A stretch of 53,981 nt of DNA from an uncultured Bacillota bacterium (GTDB lineage: Bacteria > Bacillota_I > Bacilli_A > RF39 > UBA660), in NCBI GenBank assembly GCA_946617625.1, contig CAMOKF010000005.1, positions 1 through 53,981 of the forward strand. Direction: 5' to 3'. A program made the position numbers and the translations under genes. This document shows, in pieces, positions 27,753 to 37,094 of the stretch. Each line of letters begins with the position of its first letter. Position 1 is the first letter of the stretch. The notes under the pieces are model-generated. The model searched no databases, was not told the origin of the DNA, and saw only the letters and a list, made by a program, of their open reading frames with translations.

Positions 27753-28241
27753 TTAGAAAGGTAATTCATCATCACTAATTTCAATACTAGCACCGAAATC
27801 AGCAAATGGATTACTATCTACATCTGTACCTTTAACTTCTGGAGTACTATCTCCGAAGTCATAAGGACTTGGTCCTGCATTATTTGAAGCAGGAACATTA
27901 TTACTATTAGAATTATTTGAGGAATTTTTTGATCCTAAAAATTCAACATTATCAGCAACTACTTCAGTAACATATCTTTTTGAACCATCTTTGTCATCAT
28001 AAGATCTGCTTTGAAGTCTTCCTTCAATAGCTACTTGACTTCCTTGATTTAGATAGTTTTTACAATTTTCAGCTTGCTTTCTCCATACTACTATGTTGAA
28101 GAAATCTGCTTCTCTTTCTCCATTTTGATTAGAAAAGTTTCTATTTACTGCTAAAGAGAATGTTGCAACTGGAATATTGCTTCCTGTATATCTTAATTCT
28201 GGATCTCTTGTTAATCTTCCTATTAAAAAAACTTTATTCAT
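27753..28241 (-). CDS. ssb: Single-stranded DNA-binding protein
   Basis: MNKVFLIGRLTRDPELRYT...FFNIVVWRKQAENC...VAIEGRLQSRSYDD; acidic tip ISDDELPF. Confidence 0.97.
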   Translation of the reverse strand: MNKVFLIGRLTRDPELRYTGSNIPVATFSLAVNRNFSNQNGEREADFFNIVVWRKQAENCKNYLNQGSQVAIEGRLQSRSYDDKDGSKRYVTEVVADNVEFLGSKNSSNNSNSNNVPASNNAGPSPYDFGDSTPEVKGTDVDSNPFADFGASIEISDDELPF

Positions 28242-28260
28242 AAAATTACCTCTATTTCTA

Positions 28261-28557
28261 TTAGTCTTCTACTTTTACTATTAAATGACGAATAATTTTT
28301 TCATTAATTCTAACTACACGGTCAAATTCATCAATAGTATTTGAGTTTGCTTCAACTATGTATAAGAAATAATAACCTGTTTTAAATTTTTTTACTTCAT
28401 ATGCTAATTCTCTTTGTCCCATATTTTTTTCTTCAACAAAGTTAACTTTTCCGTCTGTTAATACCTTTTTCATTTCTTCAGCTGTAGCTTTAATTTCAGC
28501 TTCTTCCATATCAGGTCTAACAACGAACATTATTTCATATTTATTCATTCTTTGCAC
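28261..28557 (-). CDS. rpsF: 30S ribosomal protein S6
   Basis: MNKYEIMFVVRPDMEEAEIKATAEEMKKVL...GQRELAYEVKKFKTGYYFLYIVE. Confidence 0.96.
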   Translation of the reverse strand: MQRMNKYEIMFVVRPDMEEAEIKATAEEMKKVLTDGKVNFVEEKNMGQRELAYEVKKFKTGYYFLYIVEANSNTIDEFDRVVRINEKIIRHLIVKVED

Positions 28558-28625
28558 CTCCTTTTGGTCTATGGCTACACAACTATGTGCAGCAAGGAGT
28601 ATTTTTTTAATACTCGCATGTATTA
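28558..28625 (-). promoter_or_regulatory. Candidate structured 5' leader of rpsF (S6:S18-type)
   Basis: Minus strand GAGTATTAAAAAAATACTC hairpin, then CTTGCTGCACATAGTTGTGTAGCCATAGACCAAAAGGAGG; GCTGCACA/TGTGTAGC pairs with one G-U. Confidence 0.35.
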
Positions 28626-28695
28626 TAACAAACTATTATATAGATGTCTAGTTTATTTTATAATTTATTTATTTTTTGTGCTATAATGAATGTAG

Positions 28696-29427
28696 GTGAA
28701 GAACATGAAATTAATTGAGAAAAAATGCCCTAATTGTGGAGCTAGTCTATCATTTGATGAAAATGATAAAGTTACTAAATGTGACTATTGTAAAAGAGAG
28801 TTTGAAATTGAAAGAGATGCACAAGATCAAATTAGTCTTGTAATTGGAGAGACAGGTAAAAGTGTTATAAAGTATTTCTTTATAAGCCATATGGTTATAG
28901 GTATTATTTCCATTATTGTATTTTTGATTATTTTTGGATTTATTATATTTGGAATATATACTGGTATATCATCTTCAAATGAAAGTAAATCATTAGAAAA
29001 TACATATCTTAGCAATGCTAATGATATTGAAAATGAAGACTTTGTATTTTTAGATACTGAATCAACTATTAAAATTGGACAAGAAAATTCATTAATGGTT
29101 GATTTTAAACAAAAAGGATCATTAAAAAGAGAAAAAATATATGTTATTTCTAATGAAAAAGGTAATTATCTAATTCCTATATATAAGGGTATTTATTCTA
29201 ACGGAGAAACTACTTATACAATTTTTACTCCTGTGGTATATGAAAATGTAAAATTTGATTATTGGGGTAATATTACTAGTAGTTTAGGTACAGCTTCTAT
29301 TGATTGTCCTACAGTATATTTTAATTTAGAGCATTCTGAGTATTCGGTTGGCTATGAAGATTTAAATGATTTATATGATGATGTGATTAAGCAATATGAA
29401 AGTGATTATGAGATAAGTGAAAAATAA
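28696..29427 (+). CDS. Zinc-ribbon membrane protein of unknown function
   Basis: KKCPNCGASLSFDENDKVTKCDYCKREFEI then a TM helix. True start may be ATG 28705 (MKLIEKKCP) rather than GTG 28696. Confidence 0.75.
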   Translation: MKNMKLIEKKCPNCGASLSFDENDKVTKCDYCKREFEIERDAQDQISLVIGETGKSVIKYFFISHMVIGIISIIVFLIIFGFIIFGIYTGISSSNESKSLENTYLSNANDIENEDFVFLDTESTIKIGQENSLMVDFKQKGSLKREKIYVISNEKGNYLIPIYKGIYSNGETTYTIFTPVVYENVKFDYWGNITSSLGTASIDCPTVYFNLEHSEYSVGYEDLNDLYDDVIKQYESDYEISEK

Positions 29428-29453
29428 AAAGAGAAGAATTTACTTCTCTTTTT
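29426..29453. terminator. Bidirectional terminator between convergent genes
   Basis: AAAAAGAGAAG-aattta-CTTCTCTTTTT. Confidence 0.8.
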
Positions 29454-30228
29454 GCTTATAGTAGAATCCTACAAAGTTTTGCCCTAATTTTTCTTTTTTT
29501 CCCATTGAAGCGGCTCGATGTGAATAATATCTACTATCTGTAATCGTATCTATAGGACTTTCTTCAATATGTTTTATTCCAATTTGTTCTAATTGTTTTC
29601 TAATGGCACCATTCATATCAATATGAAATCCATCTTCTTTTTCTATTATAAGATCTTTCCATACTTTTTCATCTGTTGCCCAAAATGGATATTTGTCATA
29701 AATATAGTTTTCTTTTTTTGCACAGCTCCCCACATATACATATAAGTCATCTATATTACTATTAAATTCTTTAATTAAAGCTTTAACAGTATCCACTGGT
29801 AACATTCTATTGATATAAGATGCTCCACAGTGAGATAGTGCAGTGACTTCTTTTTCTCTATCTTCTACAATTAATATTGGGCAATCTGCCATTTGATTAC
29901 CTAATACTACATCTTTCACTTTTTTAGATAAAATAAATATATCTGTAGGAATTAAATTATACCAACAGTCTTCTTTAATTAAATCATCAGTAATTACAAT
30001 ATATTTTCCATTCTCATAATCTAATTTATTATTTTCTGTTTTTTGGTATGCTTGAAAAATCTTTTTATCATTAAAGTTATACTTTTCTGATATGTTCTTT
30101 TTTGTTTGTAAAAATTGTTTTCTTATATCATTTTTAGTAAAATAAGATGGATAAAATTTTTTATTTTCACTAAAAACTCCATCTTTAATTCCAGTTTCAA
30201 ATATAAAAATTTTACTTTCTTTTTCCAT
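29440..30228 (-). CDS. Divergent YfiH/PgeF (laccase-domain) family protein
   Basis: NQMADCPILIVEDREKEVTALSHCGASYINRMLPVDTVKALIKEF...VYVGSCAKKENYIYD matches the family layout, but the usual HAGWRG block reads SHCGAS. Confidence 0.75.
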   Translation of the reverse strand: MEKESKIFIFETGIKDGVFSENKKFYPSYFTKNDIRKQFLQTKKNISEKYNFNDKKIFQAYQKTENNKLDYENGKYIVITDDLIKEDCWYNLIPTDIFILSKKVKDVVLGNQMADCPILIVEDREKEVTALSHCGASYINRMLPVDTVKALIKEFNSNIDDLYVYVGSCAKKENYIYDKYPFWATDEKVWKDLIIEKEDGFHIDMNGAIRKQLEQIGIKHIEESPIDTITDSRYYSHRAASMGKKEKLGQNFVGFYYKQKEK

Positions 30229-30237
30229 AATTATCCT

Positions 30238-31338
30238 CTATACATTAAATCTAAAATGGCATATATCTCCATCTTGCATTAAATAATCTTTTCCTTCTAG
30301 TCGTGCTTTTCCTGCTTCTTTTACTTTTAATTCACTACCTTGTTCAATTAAATCATTATATGATATTACTTCTGCTCTTATAAAACCTTTTTCAAAATCT
30401 GTATGAATTATTCCTGCACATTGTTTAGCATTCATTCCTTTTTTAAATGTCCAAGCTCTTACTTCATCTTTTCCTACTGTAAAGTATGTTGCTAGACCTA
30501 AGATATCATATGTTGCTTTAATTAGTTTGTTTAGTCCAGAATCATCTAGTCCTAAACCTTCTAGCATTTCTTTTTTATCTTTCTCATCCAATTCACTTAG
30601 CTCTTCTTCTACCTTAGCACAAAGACTTACTACCTGAGCATTCTCTTTTTTGGCATATTCTTTCACTTTCGTTACATATTCATTGTCTTCACTATCTAAT
30701 TCAGATTCACTAATATTTGCTAAATAAATAATTGGCTTTTTTGTTAAGAAACTGTATGATTTTAATAATTTATCTTCTTCTTCAGTGTATTTAATTTGTC
30801 TCAAAGGAATGTTCTTTTCTAAAGCTTCTTTTGATTTTTCTAATGCTTCTGCTTCTAGTAAATCATCTTTGTTTTTTGTCGTTCTAGCTTTTTTGGCTAC
30901 TCTTTCTAACCTATTATTTATTATTTCTAAATCTGATATTGCTAATTCTAAATTAATTGTTTCAATATCTCTTATTGGATCAACGCTTCCATCTACATGT
31001 ATTATCTTTCCATCTTCAAAACATCTTACTACTTCAACTATAGCATCAACTTCTCTTATGTGAGACAAGAATTTGTTTCCTAATCCCTCTCCTAATGATG
31101 CTCCTTTTACTAAACCTGCTATATCAGTAAATTCATATGCTGTGGGAATAAATCTTTCTGGATTATACATTTCTTTTAATACATCCATTCTTTCATCTGG
31201 TACAGTAACAATACCAACATTTGGCTCTATTGTTGCAAAAGGATAGTTTTCTGCTAATATTTTTTGATTTGTTATGGCATTAAATAATGTTGATTTACCT
31301 ACATTTGGTAATCCTACTATTCCTGCTGTTAAACTCAT
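30238..31338 (-). CDS. ychF: Redox-regulated ATPase/GTPase YchF (OLA1 family)
   Basis: GIVGLPNVGKSTLFNAITN, NYPFATIEPNVGIVTVPDERMDVL, TDIAGLVKGASLGEGLGNKFLSHIREVDAI, TGS domain DGDICHFRFNV. Confidence 0.97.
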   Translation of the reverse strand: MSLTAGIVGLPNVGKSTLFNAITNQKILAENYPFATIEPNVGIVTVPDERMDVLKEMYNPERFIPTAYEFTDIAGLVKGASLGEGLGNKFLSHIREVDAIVEVVRCFEDGKIIHVDGSVDPIRDIETINLELAISDLEIINNRLERVAKKARTTKNKDDLLEAEALEKSKEALEKNIPLRQIKYTEEEDKLLKSYSFLTKKPIIYLANISESELDSEDNEYVTKVKEYAKKENAQVVSLCAKVEEELSELDEKDKKEMLEGLGLDDSGLNKLIKATYDILGLATYFTVGKDEVRAWTFKKGMNAKQCAGIIHTDFEKGFIRAEVISYNDLIEQGSELKVKEAGKARLEGKDYLMQDGDICHFRFNV

Positions 31339-31393
31339 AATAATTCCTCTTTTCTTTTTTCGTCAATATTATATCACACTTATTTTTATTTTT

Positions 31394-31423
31394 AAAAAAA
31401 TATATGATTTTAGTCATATATTT
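31394..31423 (-). terminator. Intrinsic terminator
   Basis: AAATATATGA-ttttag-TCATATATTT. Confidence 0.65.
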
Positions 31424-32669
31424 ATTTTTGTTGTATTGATTCTACTACTAATGAACTATTATATTCACATTTTATATTATCTTCTTTTGGAATCACAATA
31501 TTTAACATGTATACTTTACTATTAATTTCTGTAACATAATAATATGTTGTTTCACTTTTATCTTTATTTGTATATAATTGCCATTCTAAATTATTTATTT
31601 GTTTTGTTTCTATTTTATAAAATGCACTTTGTTCATAATAGTAAGCTAATCTCTTTATATACTCTTTTGAATCTTTCTCATCTTTTACTCTTCCTAAGGT
31701 GAAAGTACAATTATTATATGTATTATTTTTATCTACTATTTCATAATCATATTGAGAATTATCATTAAATGCTGTTGGCTTATAATCTTCAGGAATGTAT
31801 ACTGCAAAAGTATTAGGTAAATTGGCTTTTACATCATATTTAATTATACCATCAAATGAGTCATCTACTTCTACTGCTTCTCCATTGGAATCAATAAAGT
31901 TATATAGCAATGAAAATGATGCTAGTATTGTCATAAAGGAAAGTACTACTATTATAGACTGTATTACTAGTCCTATTGTAAGTGCTATTATGCTAGTTCC
32001 ACCTTTTTTTTCACATATTTGTTTTATTTCATATAAGGGTCTATTGTTATTTTTTCTTTTAATTAATTCTATTTGTGCTTTTGCTTTTTTTATGTAGATT
32101 GTATTAAATCCAACTCCTAATAAAACGCTTAAGCATATTATTACAATAATATAATTAATTCCAATAAATATTAATCCTAAGTAAATGACATAATACAAAA
32201 TAGCATATAAATATTGTTTTCTATATAAAAGATAAAGAATATTAAAAAACATTGCTGCAAAATTAAATGGCTTACCTCCAATTTTTGGATAATTATTACC
32301 TACATATGCAGCTAGTAAGTCATCATCTGATATATGTTCTAATATTTCATTTTGATTAGTATTAATATTTATATTATTTACAGTACTTTCATCTAATATA
32401 TTTTTTTCCTCAGGTGGTTGTGGATTATTATTTTGATTATATAAAATATCTGTTCCTGACTGGTGAATATCATAATTTGTATTTTGAGGAATTCCTGCAT
32501 TATACAGGCTGTTTAAATCATTATTTCCTGATATTCCCATAGTATTGTTACTACTGTTATTATTATTCAAAGTATTATTGTTATTATTTTCATTACTATT
32601 GTTTCCATATAATTTACTTAGATCATCATTCATATTATTGCTCCTTATTATATTGTTATTATAGCACAA
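31422..32669 (-). CDS. Membrane protein with Asn-rich low-complexity N-terminus, unknown function
   Basis: NNSNENNNNNTLNNNNSSNNTMGISGNN...; multiple TM segments (DUF2628-like) and an extracytoplasmic C-terminal domain. First Met may be internal (MNDDLSKLYG). Confidence 0.7.
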   Translation of the reverse strand: MCYNNNIIRSNNMNDDLSKLYGNNSNENNNNNTLNNNNSSNNTMGISGNNDLNSLYNAGIPQNTNYDIHQSGTDILYNQNNNPQPPEEKNILDESTVNNININTNQNEILEHISDDDLLAAYVGNNYPKIGGKPFNFAAMFFNILYLLYRKQYLYAILYYVIYLGLIFIGINYIIVIICLSVLLGVGFNTIYIKKAKAQIELIKRKNNNRPLYEIKQICEKKGGTSIIALTIGLVIQSIIVVLSFMTILASFSLLYNFIDSNGEAVEVDDSFDGIIKYDVKANLPNTFAVYIPEDYKPTAFNDNSQYDYEIVDKNNTYNNCTFTLGRVKDEKDSKEYIKRLAYYYEQSAFYKIETKQINNLEWQLYTNKDKSETTYYYVTEINSKVYMLNIVIPKEDNIKCEYNSSLVVESIQQK

Positions 32670-32696
32670 AAAAAGACTTTATAATTATAAAGTCTA
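32668..32696 (-). terminator. Intrinsic terminator of the abgT-like gene
   Basis: AGACTTTATAATTATAAAGTCT perfect palindrome after an A-run. Confidence 0.6.
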
Positions 32697-34289
32697 TAAT
32701 GTTGGAAATACTTTTGGTCCAATTGGTAATCCTATGATGTACCATCCAATTATTAATAATATCCAAGTTATTGAAATTATTAAGAAATATGGCATTACTA
32801 AGTTAAATGCTCTTCTCAATGTATAAGGTTTTTCTTTATTTAAATTATATATATTTAAATAAGATATATAGATTACTGAAGATGCAAGTACTGGTGTAAT
32901 ACCATTAGTCATTGAATCTCCTGCTCTCATAATTATTTGAGCAAATTGTGGAGAAATGTTTGATTGCATAAATAAAGGTACTACCACTGGAGCAAATATT
33001 AACCATTTATTTGCAGATCCTGTATATAATAAGTTAGACAATGCTATTAATATCAATGATACTACTATAAGTGCTATTCCGCTTAGATTCATATAATTTA
33101 ATAAATCGGCTAGCCATGAGGTAACAATCATACCTATATTAGTCCTTTTTAATATTGCTATAAATTGAGATGCTATAAATATAATGATAATTGTTGAACC
33201 TATATTTTCAAATCCTGATGTAGCTTTTTCAATTAGATCTTTATCATTCTTTATAGATTTTGATGCAATACCATAAGCTAAACCAGTCATTATAAAGAAT
33301 ATTGAAACAAGGTAAGTAAATCCATCTTGAAAATATGAATTTTCTCCAAATAATTGATTAAGATATGTATTTTCTTCCATATCTAGTAACATACCTGACC
33401 ATGGAAGGTTTGGAATTAATGAATAAATAAAGATAAATATTACTATAATTCCTACTATTAATGAATTACGTAATCCTTTCTTTTCTCTCTTAACTTGTTC
33501 TATTTGCTTTTGTTCTTCTTCTTGTAAACTTATTACTCTATATTGTTCTGTTGTTGCAAATTCTTCCTCTTTTTTATATTTTCCTATCTTTGGTGAGATT
33601 ATCTTTTCTATTATAATTGTTCCTACTATAGATAGTACCACTGATGCTACTATAATAAAGAATAAATTACTTGTTAAAGATATATGTGTAGTGTCATCTA
33701 TAAGCATAGCTGCCATTTTTGTATTATTTATTAATGCTACTTCTGTTGAACCTACAAATAGTGATACTCCATATCCAAATGATACTCCACAAAAGGCTGT
33801 TATAATACCTAAAATTGGATTCCTTCCATTAATAAAATAAATTAGTGCTACTAAAGGTATTAAAATAGCATAACCTACATCATTAATTAATGATGAAACA
33901 GTAGCTACAAATATAACTATAAAAGTTAATGTTTGTTTTGGAATCTTTTTTAAATATCTTTTAGAAAAAGCTTCTATTAATCCTGTTGCTTCAGCTATTG
34001 TTATTCCTATTAAAGATATTATTAAACTACCTAAAGGTCCAAAACTTAGAAAGTTCTTAGCAGCATTACTTATCATAAATTTTATTCCATCAAAGCTTAA
34101 CATATTTTCTACTGCAACTAATGTTGGTTCTAGTTCATATGTCTTAGTATTAATTACACGGTAAGTGGCTTGCATTTCTAAAGATGATAGTAATGCACTT
34201 ATTAATACAGTAAATATTATCAACATAAAATATATTGTTATTGGATGAAAATAAAATTTTTTAAGTCTTAATTTTTGTCCTTCTTTCAT
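32694..34289 (-). CDS. AbgT-family (p-aminobenzoyl-glutamate type) transporter
   Basis: Polytopic; GITIAEATGLIEAF, VATVSSLINDVGYAILIPL, GLAYGIASKSIKN, SNLLYTGSANKWLIFAPVVVPLFM, RAGDSMTNGITPV. Confidence 0.85.
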   Translation of the reverse strand: MKEGQKLRLKKFYFHPITIYFMLIIFTVLISALLSSLEMQATYRVINTKTYELEPTLVAVENMLSFDGIKFMISNAAKNFLSFGPLGSLIISLIGITIAEATGLIEAFSKRYLKKIPKQTLTFIVIFVATVSSLINDVGYAILIPLVALIYFINGRNPILGIITAFCGVSFGYGVSLFVGSTEVALINNTKMAAMLIDDTTHISLTSNLFFIIVASVVLSIVGTIIIEKIISPKIGKYKKEEEFATTEQYRVISLQEEEQKQIEQVKREKKGLRNSLIVGIIVIFIFIYSLIPNLPWSGMLLDMEENTYLNQLFGENSYFQDGFTYLVSIFFIMTGLAYGIASKSIKNDKDLIEKATSGFENIGSTIIIIFIASQFIAILKRTNIGMIVTSWLADLLNYMNLSGIALIVVSLILIALSNLLYTGSANKWLIFAPVVVPLFMQSNISPQFAQIIMRAGDSMTNGITPVLASSVIYISYLNIYNLNKEKPYTLRRAFNLVMPYFLIISITWILLIIGWYIIGLPIGPKVFPTL

Positions 34290-34290
34290 A

Positions 34291-34503
34291 TTATTGTCCT
34301 TCCTGTGAAATAATTTTTTTTAATTTCTTATTAAATTCTATTCTTGGAATTAAAACAGTTCTTCCACAATTAAGACATTTGATTTTTATATCAGCACCTA
34401 CTCTTGTTATTTCCCATTCATTGCTTCCACAAGGATGTTGCTTTTTCATTACCACTCTTGTTCCTAGAGTATATGTCATATTATTTTCCATTATGCACCT
34501 CAA
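34291..34503 (-). CDS. DUF951 family protein
   Basis: YTLGTRVVMKKQHPCGSNEWEITRVGADIKIKCLNCGRTVLIPRIEFNKKLKKI; usual position near parB and ychF. Confidence 0.88.
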   Translation of the reverse strand: MRCIMENNMTYTLGTRVVMKKQHPCGSNEWEITRVGADIKIKCLNCGRTVLIPRIEFNKKLKKIISQEGQ

Positions 34504-35308
34504 TCTGTGGGTATGGTATTTTTACTTTAGATTCTTCAAATGCCCTCTTTATTTCTTTTCTTAGATATCTTTCTACTGCATAGTGTTGCATAGATTCAGT
34601 TTCTACTGTTACTCTATATACTAAACTTGAATCTGCTAATTCTATAATTCCTAATACCTGTATATCTCCTGTAGTATGTTCAATAGTTCCATTTAATTTA
34701 GATGCTAATTCATTTAACACTTTTTCTACTTTATCTGCATCTTCTTCATATGCAACTCCTACATCTACTATTGCTAATGAATTATTTAAGCTATAATTAA
34801 CTAATTTATCTAAATAGTGATTAGCTATTATTTTAGTTTGACCTTTATAATTTCTTATTCTAGTAGTCTTTAATCCTAAGAAAACTACTTGTCCTATAAA
34901 TCCATCTACTTCAATGGTATCTCCTACTTCATATTGTCCTTCTGTAATAATTGAAAATCCAGCTATTAAGTCTTTTGCTAAATCTTGGAATGCAAGTCCT
35001 ATGATTGCTGTAGTTATACCCAATCCTGCTACAATTGATGTTACATTAACTCCAAATGTACCTAATATACTTATTGTTACTATAATAACTATTATGTATT
35101 TAATAATATTTAATAACAATGTAACAAGTGTTTCCACTCTTTGATTATGATATTTTGTACTTTTTCCTTTTTTTAGAACTCTAACAATTATTCCTCTTAT
35201 GACATTGTATATTACTATTCCAATTATTATATATACTATAGAATATAATATGGGTTTCAAATCAATGGTCATATTAAAAATATCTACTTTCATATTAACC
35301 TCTATCAT
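34481..35308 (-). CDS. MscS-family small-conductance mechanosensitive channel
   Basis: TM3-like SIVAGLGITTAIIGLAFQDLAKDLIAGFSI; beta domain YEVGDTIEVDGFIGQVVFLGLKTTRIRNYKGQTKIIAN. Confidence 0.93.
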   Translation of the reverse strand: MIEVNMKVDIFNMTIDLKPILYSIVYIIIGIVIYNVIRGIIVRVLKKGKSTKYHNQRVETLVTLLLNIIKYIIVIIVTISILGTFGVNVTSIVAGLGITTAIIGLAFQDLAKDLIAGFSIITEGQYEVGDTIEVDGFIGQVVFLGLKTTRIRNYKGQTKIIANHYLDKLVNYSLNNSLAIVDVGVAYEEDADKVEKVLNELASKLNGTIEHTTGDIQVLGIIELADSSLVYRVTVETESMQHYAVERYLRKEIKRAFEESKVKIPYPQIEVHNGK

Positions 35309-36212
35309 CTAATTTCATAATTTCTAGAATTCTATTTAAATCATTACTATTTACAAAACTTATTTCTATTTTATTATTCTTTATTTTTACTTTTGTTCCT
35401 AGTTTTTCACATAAATCTTCTTGGATAAATTTGAACTCATCGTTTGTTTTATTTGATTTATTTATTCTATGTGTTCTAACATACTCATCTTTTTGTTGAG
35501 TTAATGTTTCTAATTCTCTTACACTTAGTCCATCTTCAATTACTTTATTAGCTAATTGTTCTTGTTGATCTTTACTTTCTAATTTACTTAAGACTCTAGC
35601 ATGACCCATTGAAAGTTTCTTTTCTCCTACTTCTTTTTGAATTGATTCAGGCAAATTAAGTAATCCTAACATATTTGTTATATGACTTCTACTTTTTCCT
35701 AATCTTTCTGCTAGTTGCTCTTGTGTAATACCTAAAGTATCTTGTAATTTCTTATATGCTAATGATTCTTCTATAGCACTTAAGTTTTCTCTTTGTAAGT
35801 TTTCTAGTAGAGCTATTTCCATCATTTCTGTATCATCAAAATTTCTGACGATAGCTGGTATATCTTTCTTTCCTGCAATTTGTGAGGCTTTTACTCTTCT
35901 TTCACCTGCTATTATTTCATAACCTTTTATACTTTTTTTAACTATAATTGGCTGAAAAACTCCATGCTCTTTTATTGAAGCGGCTAATTCTTGTAGTGCT
36001 TCTTCATCAAATATTTTTCTTGGTTGATATGGATTGCTTCTTAATTCATCGAGCTTTATATCTATTATTTCTTCTTTAGGTGTTTCATTAATTATTCTTT
36101 CTTCTACTTTTTCATAATTAATTGGCTCATTATAGAATAATTCTTCTAGTCCTCTACCTAAAGCTCTTCTTTTTGTTGATGTTTCTACTCCATTATTTTC
36201 CATTTCTTGCAA
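35295..36212 (-). CDS. parB: Chromosome-partitioning protein ParB (Spo0J)
   Basis: RRALGRGLEELF, LRSNPYQPRKIFDEEALQELAASIKEHGVFQPI, IAGERRVKAS, ALLENLQRENLSAIEES, HTH LGKSRSHITNMLGLLNLP, LSMGHAR. Confidence 0.96.
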   Translation of the reverse strand: MQEMENNGVETSTKRRALGRGLEELFYNEPINYEKVEERIINETPKEEIIDIKLDELRSNPYQPRKIFDEEALQELAASIKEHGVFQPIIVKKSIKGYEIIAGERRVKASQIAGKKDIPAIVRNFDDTEMMEIALLENLQRENLSAIEESLAYKKLQDTLGITQEQLAERLGKSRSHITNMLGLLNLPESIQKEVGEKKLSMGHARVLSKLESKDQQEQLANKVIEDGLSVRELETLTQQKDEYVRTHRINKSNKTNDEFKFIQEDLCEKLGTKVKIKNNKIEISFVNSNDLNRILEIMKLDDRG

Positions 36213-36978
36213 TCACTTCCTTAGCTAAATTAATATATGCTTCTGACCCTCTACTTTTTGGATCATAAGCTATTATTGGTTCTCCATGTGATGGAGCTTC
36301 TGTAAGTCTAACTAATCTTGGAATTATTGTATTATAAACTTTTTCTTTAAAGAATTTTCTAATATCATCAACTACTTCAAATCCTAAATTAGTTCTTGAA
36401 TCTAACATAGTTAATAGAACTCCTTCAATATCTAAAGTTGGATTTAGATTTTTTTGAGCTAACATTATAGTTCTTAATAACTGTGTAATTCCTTCTAATG
36501 CAAAGAACTCACATTGTACTGGAATAATAACTGAATTTGATGCAGTTAGAGCGTTTGTTGTTATTATTCCTAATGATGGAGGACAATCTATTATTATATA
36601 ATCAAATTCTTCTCTAATTATGTCTATATGCTTTTTTAATTGTTCTCCTTTAGAAAAGGAAGTTTCTTGTCTACTCTTTTCTATTAATTCTATATCTAGT
36701 CCAGCTAGGTTTATTGTTGCTGGTAGTACATACAAATTCTTATATTTTGTTTTAATCATTGCATCTTTTATTTCGCATTCATCTATTAAAACATCATATG
36801 CACTTTTTTCTATTTCACCTTTATTAATTCCTACACCAGTAGTTGTATTTCCTTGAGGATCCAAATCTATTAGAAGTGTTTTTTTCCCTAATACTGCTAA
36901 TGATGCAGAAAGATTTATACTAGTGGTAGTTTTTCCTACTCCACCTTTTTGATTTACTAACGATATAACCTTTCCCAT
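36193..36978 (-). CDS. parA: Chromosome-partitioning ATPase ParA (Soj)
   Basis: NQKGGVGKTTTSINLSASLAVLGKKTLLIDLDPQGNTTTGVG, DYIIIDCPPSLGIITTNAL, TEAPSHGEPI. Confidence 0.97.
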   Translation of the reverse strand: MGKVISLVNQKGGVGKTTTSINLSASLAVLGKKTLLIDLDPQGNTTTGVGINKGEIEKSAYDVLIDECEIKDAMIKTKYKNLYVLPATINLAGLDIELIEKSRQETSFSKGEQLKKHIDIIREEFDYIIIDCPPSLGIITTNALTASNSVIIPVQCEFFALEGITQLLRTIMLAQKNLNPTLDIEGVLLTMLDSRTNLGFEVVDDIRKFFKEKVYNTIIPRLVRLTEAPSHGEPIIAYDPKSRGSEAYINLAKEVIARNGK

Positions 36979-37063
36979 CTAATCACCCATTTTTCATTTT
37001 CAATTAATATTGTATCAAATAACTTAATTTTTTTAAATGATTTTAGCTAAATTTAGTAATTAA

Positions 37064-37094
37064 TAAAAAAACCTAAGATTATTCTTTAGGCTTT
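37064..37094 (-). terminator. Intrinsic terminator of noc
   Basis: CCTAAGA-ttat-TCTTTAGG with flanking A-run. Confidence 0.55.

Noticed and set aside
29519-29527. Isolated TGTGAATAA (DnaA box) inside the YfiH-like gene
   Set aside because: A single 9-mer with no neighbours; the degenerate TTATNCACA is expected a few times in a window of this size.
31359-31365. Single TTCGTCA (0A-box-like) upstream of ychF
   Set aside because: One isolated 7-mer in AT-rich DNA with no tandem partner; expected by chance.
32534-32640. Asn-rich AAT/ATT repeats considered as a CRISPR-like or satellite array
   Set aside because: No regular spacer/repeat structure; they are in-frame Asn codons of a protein.
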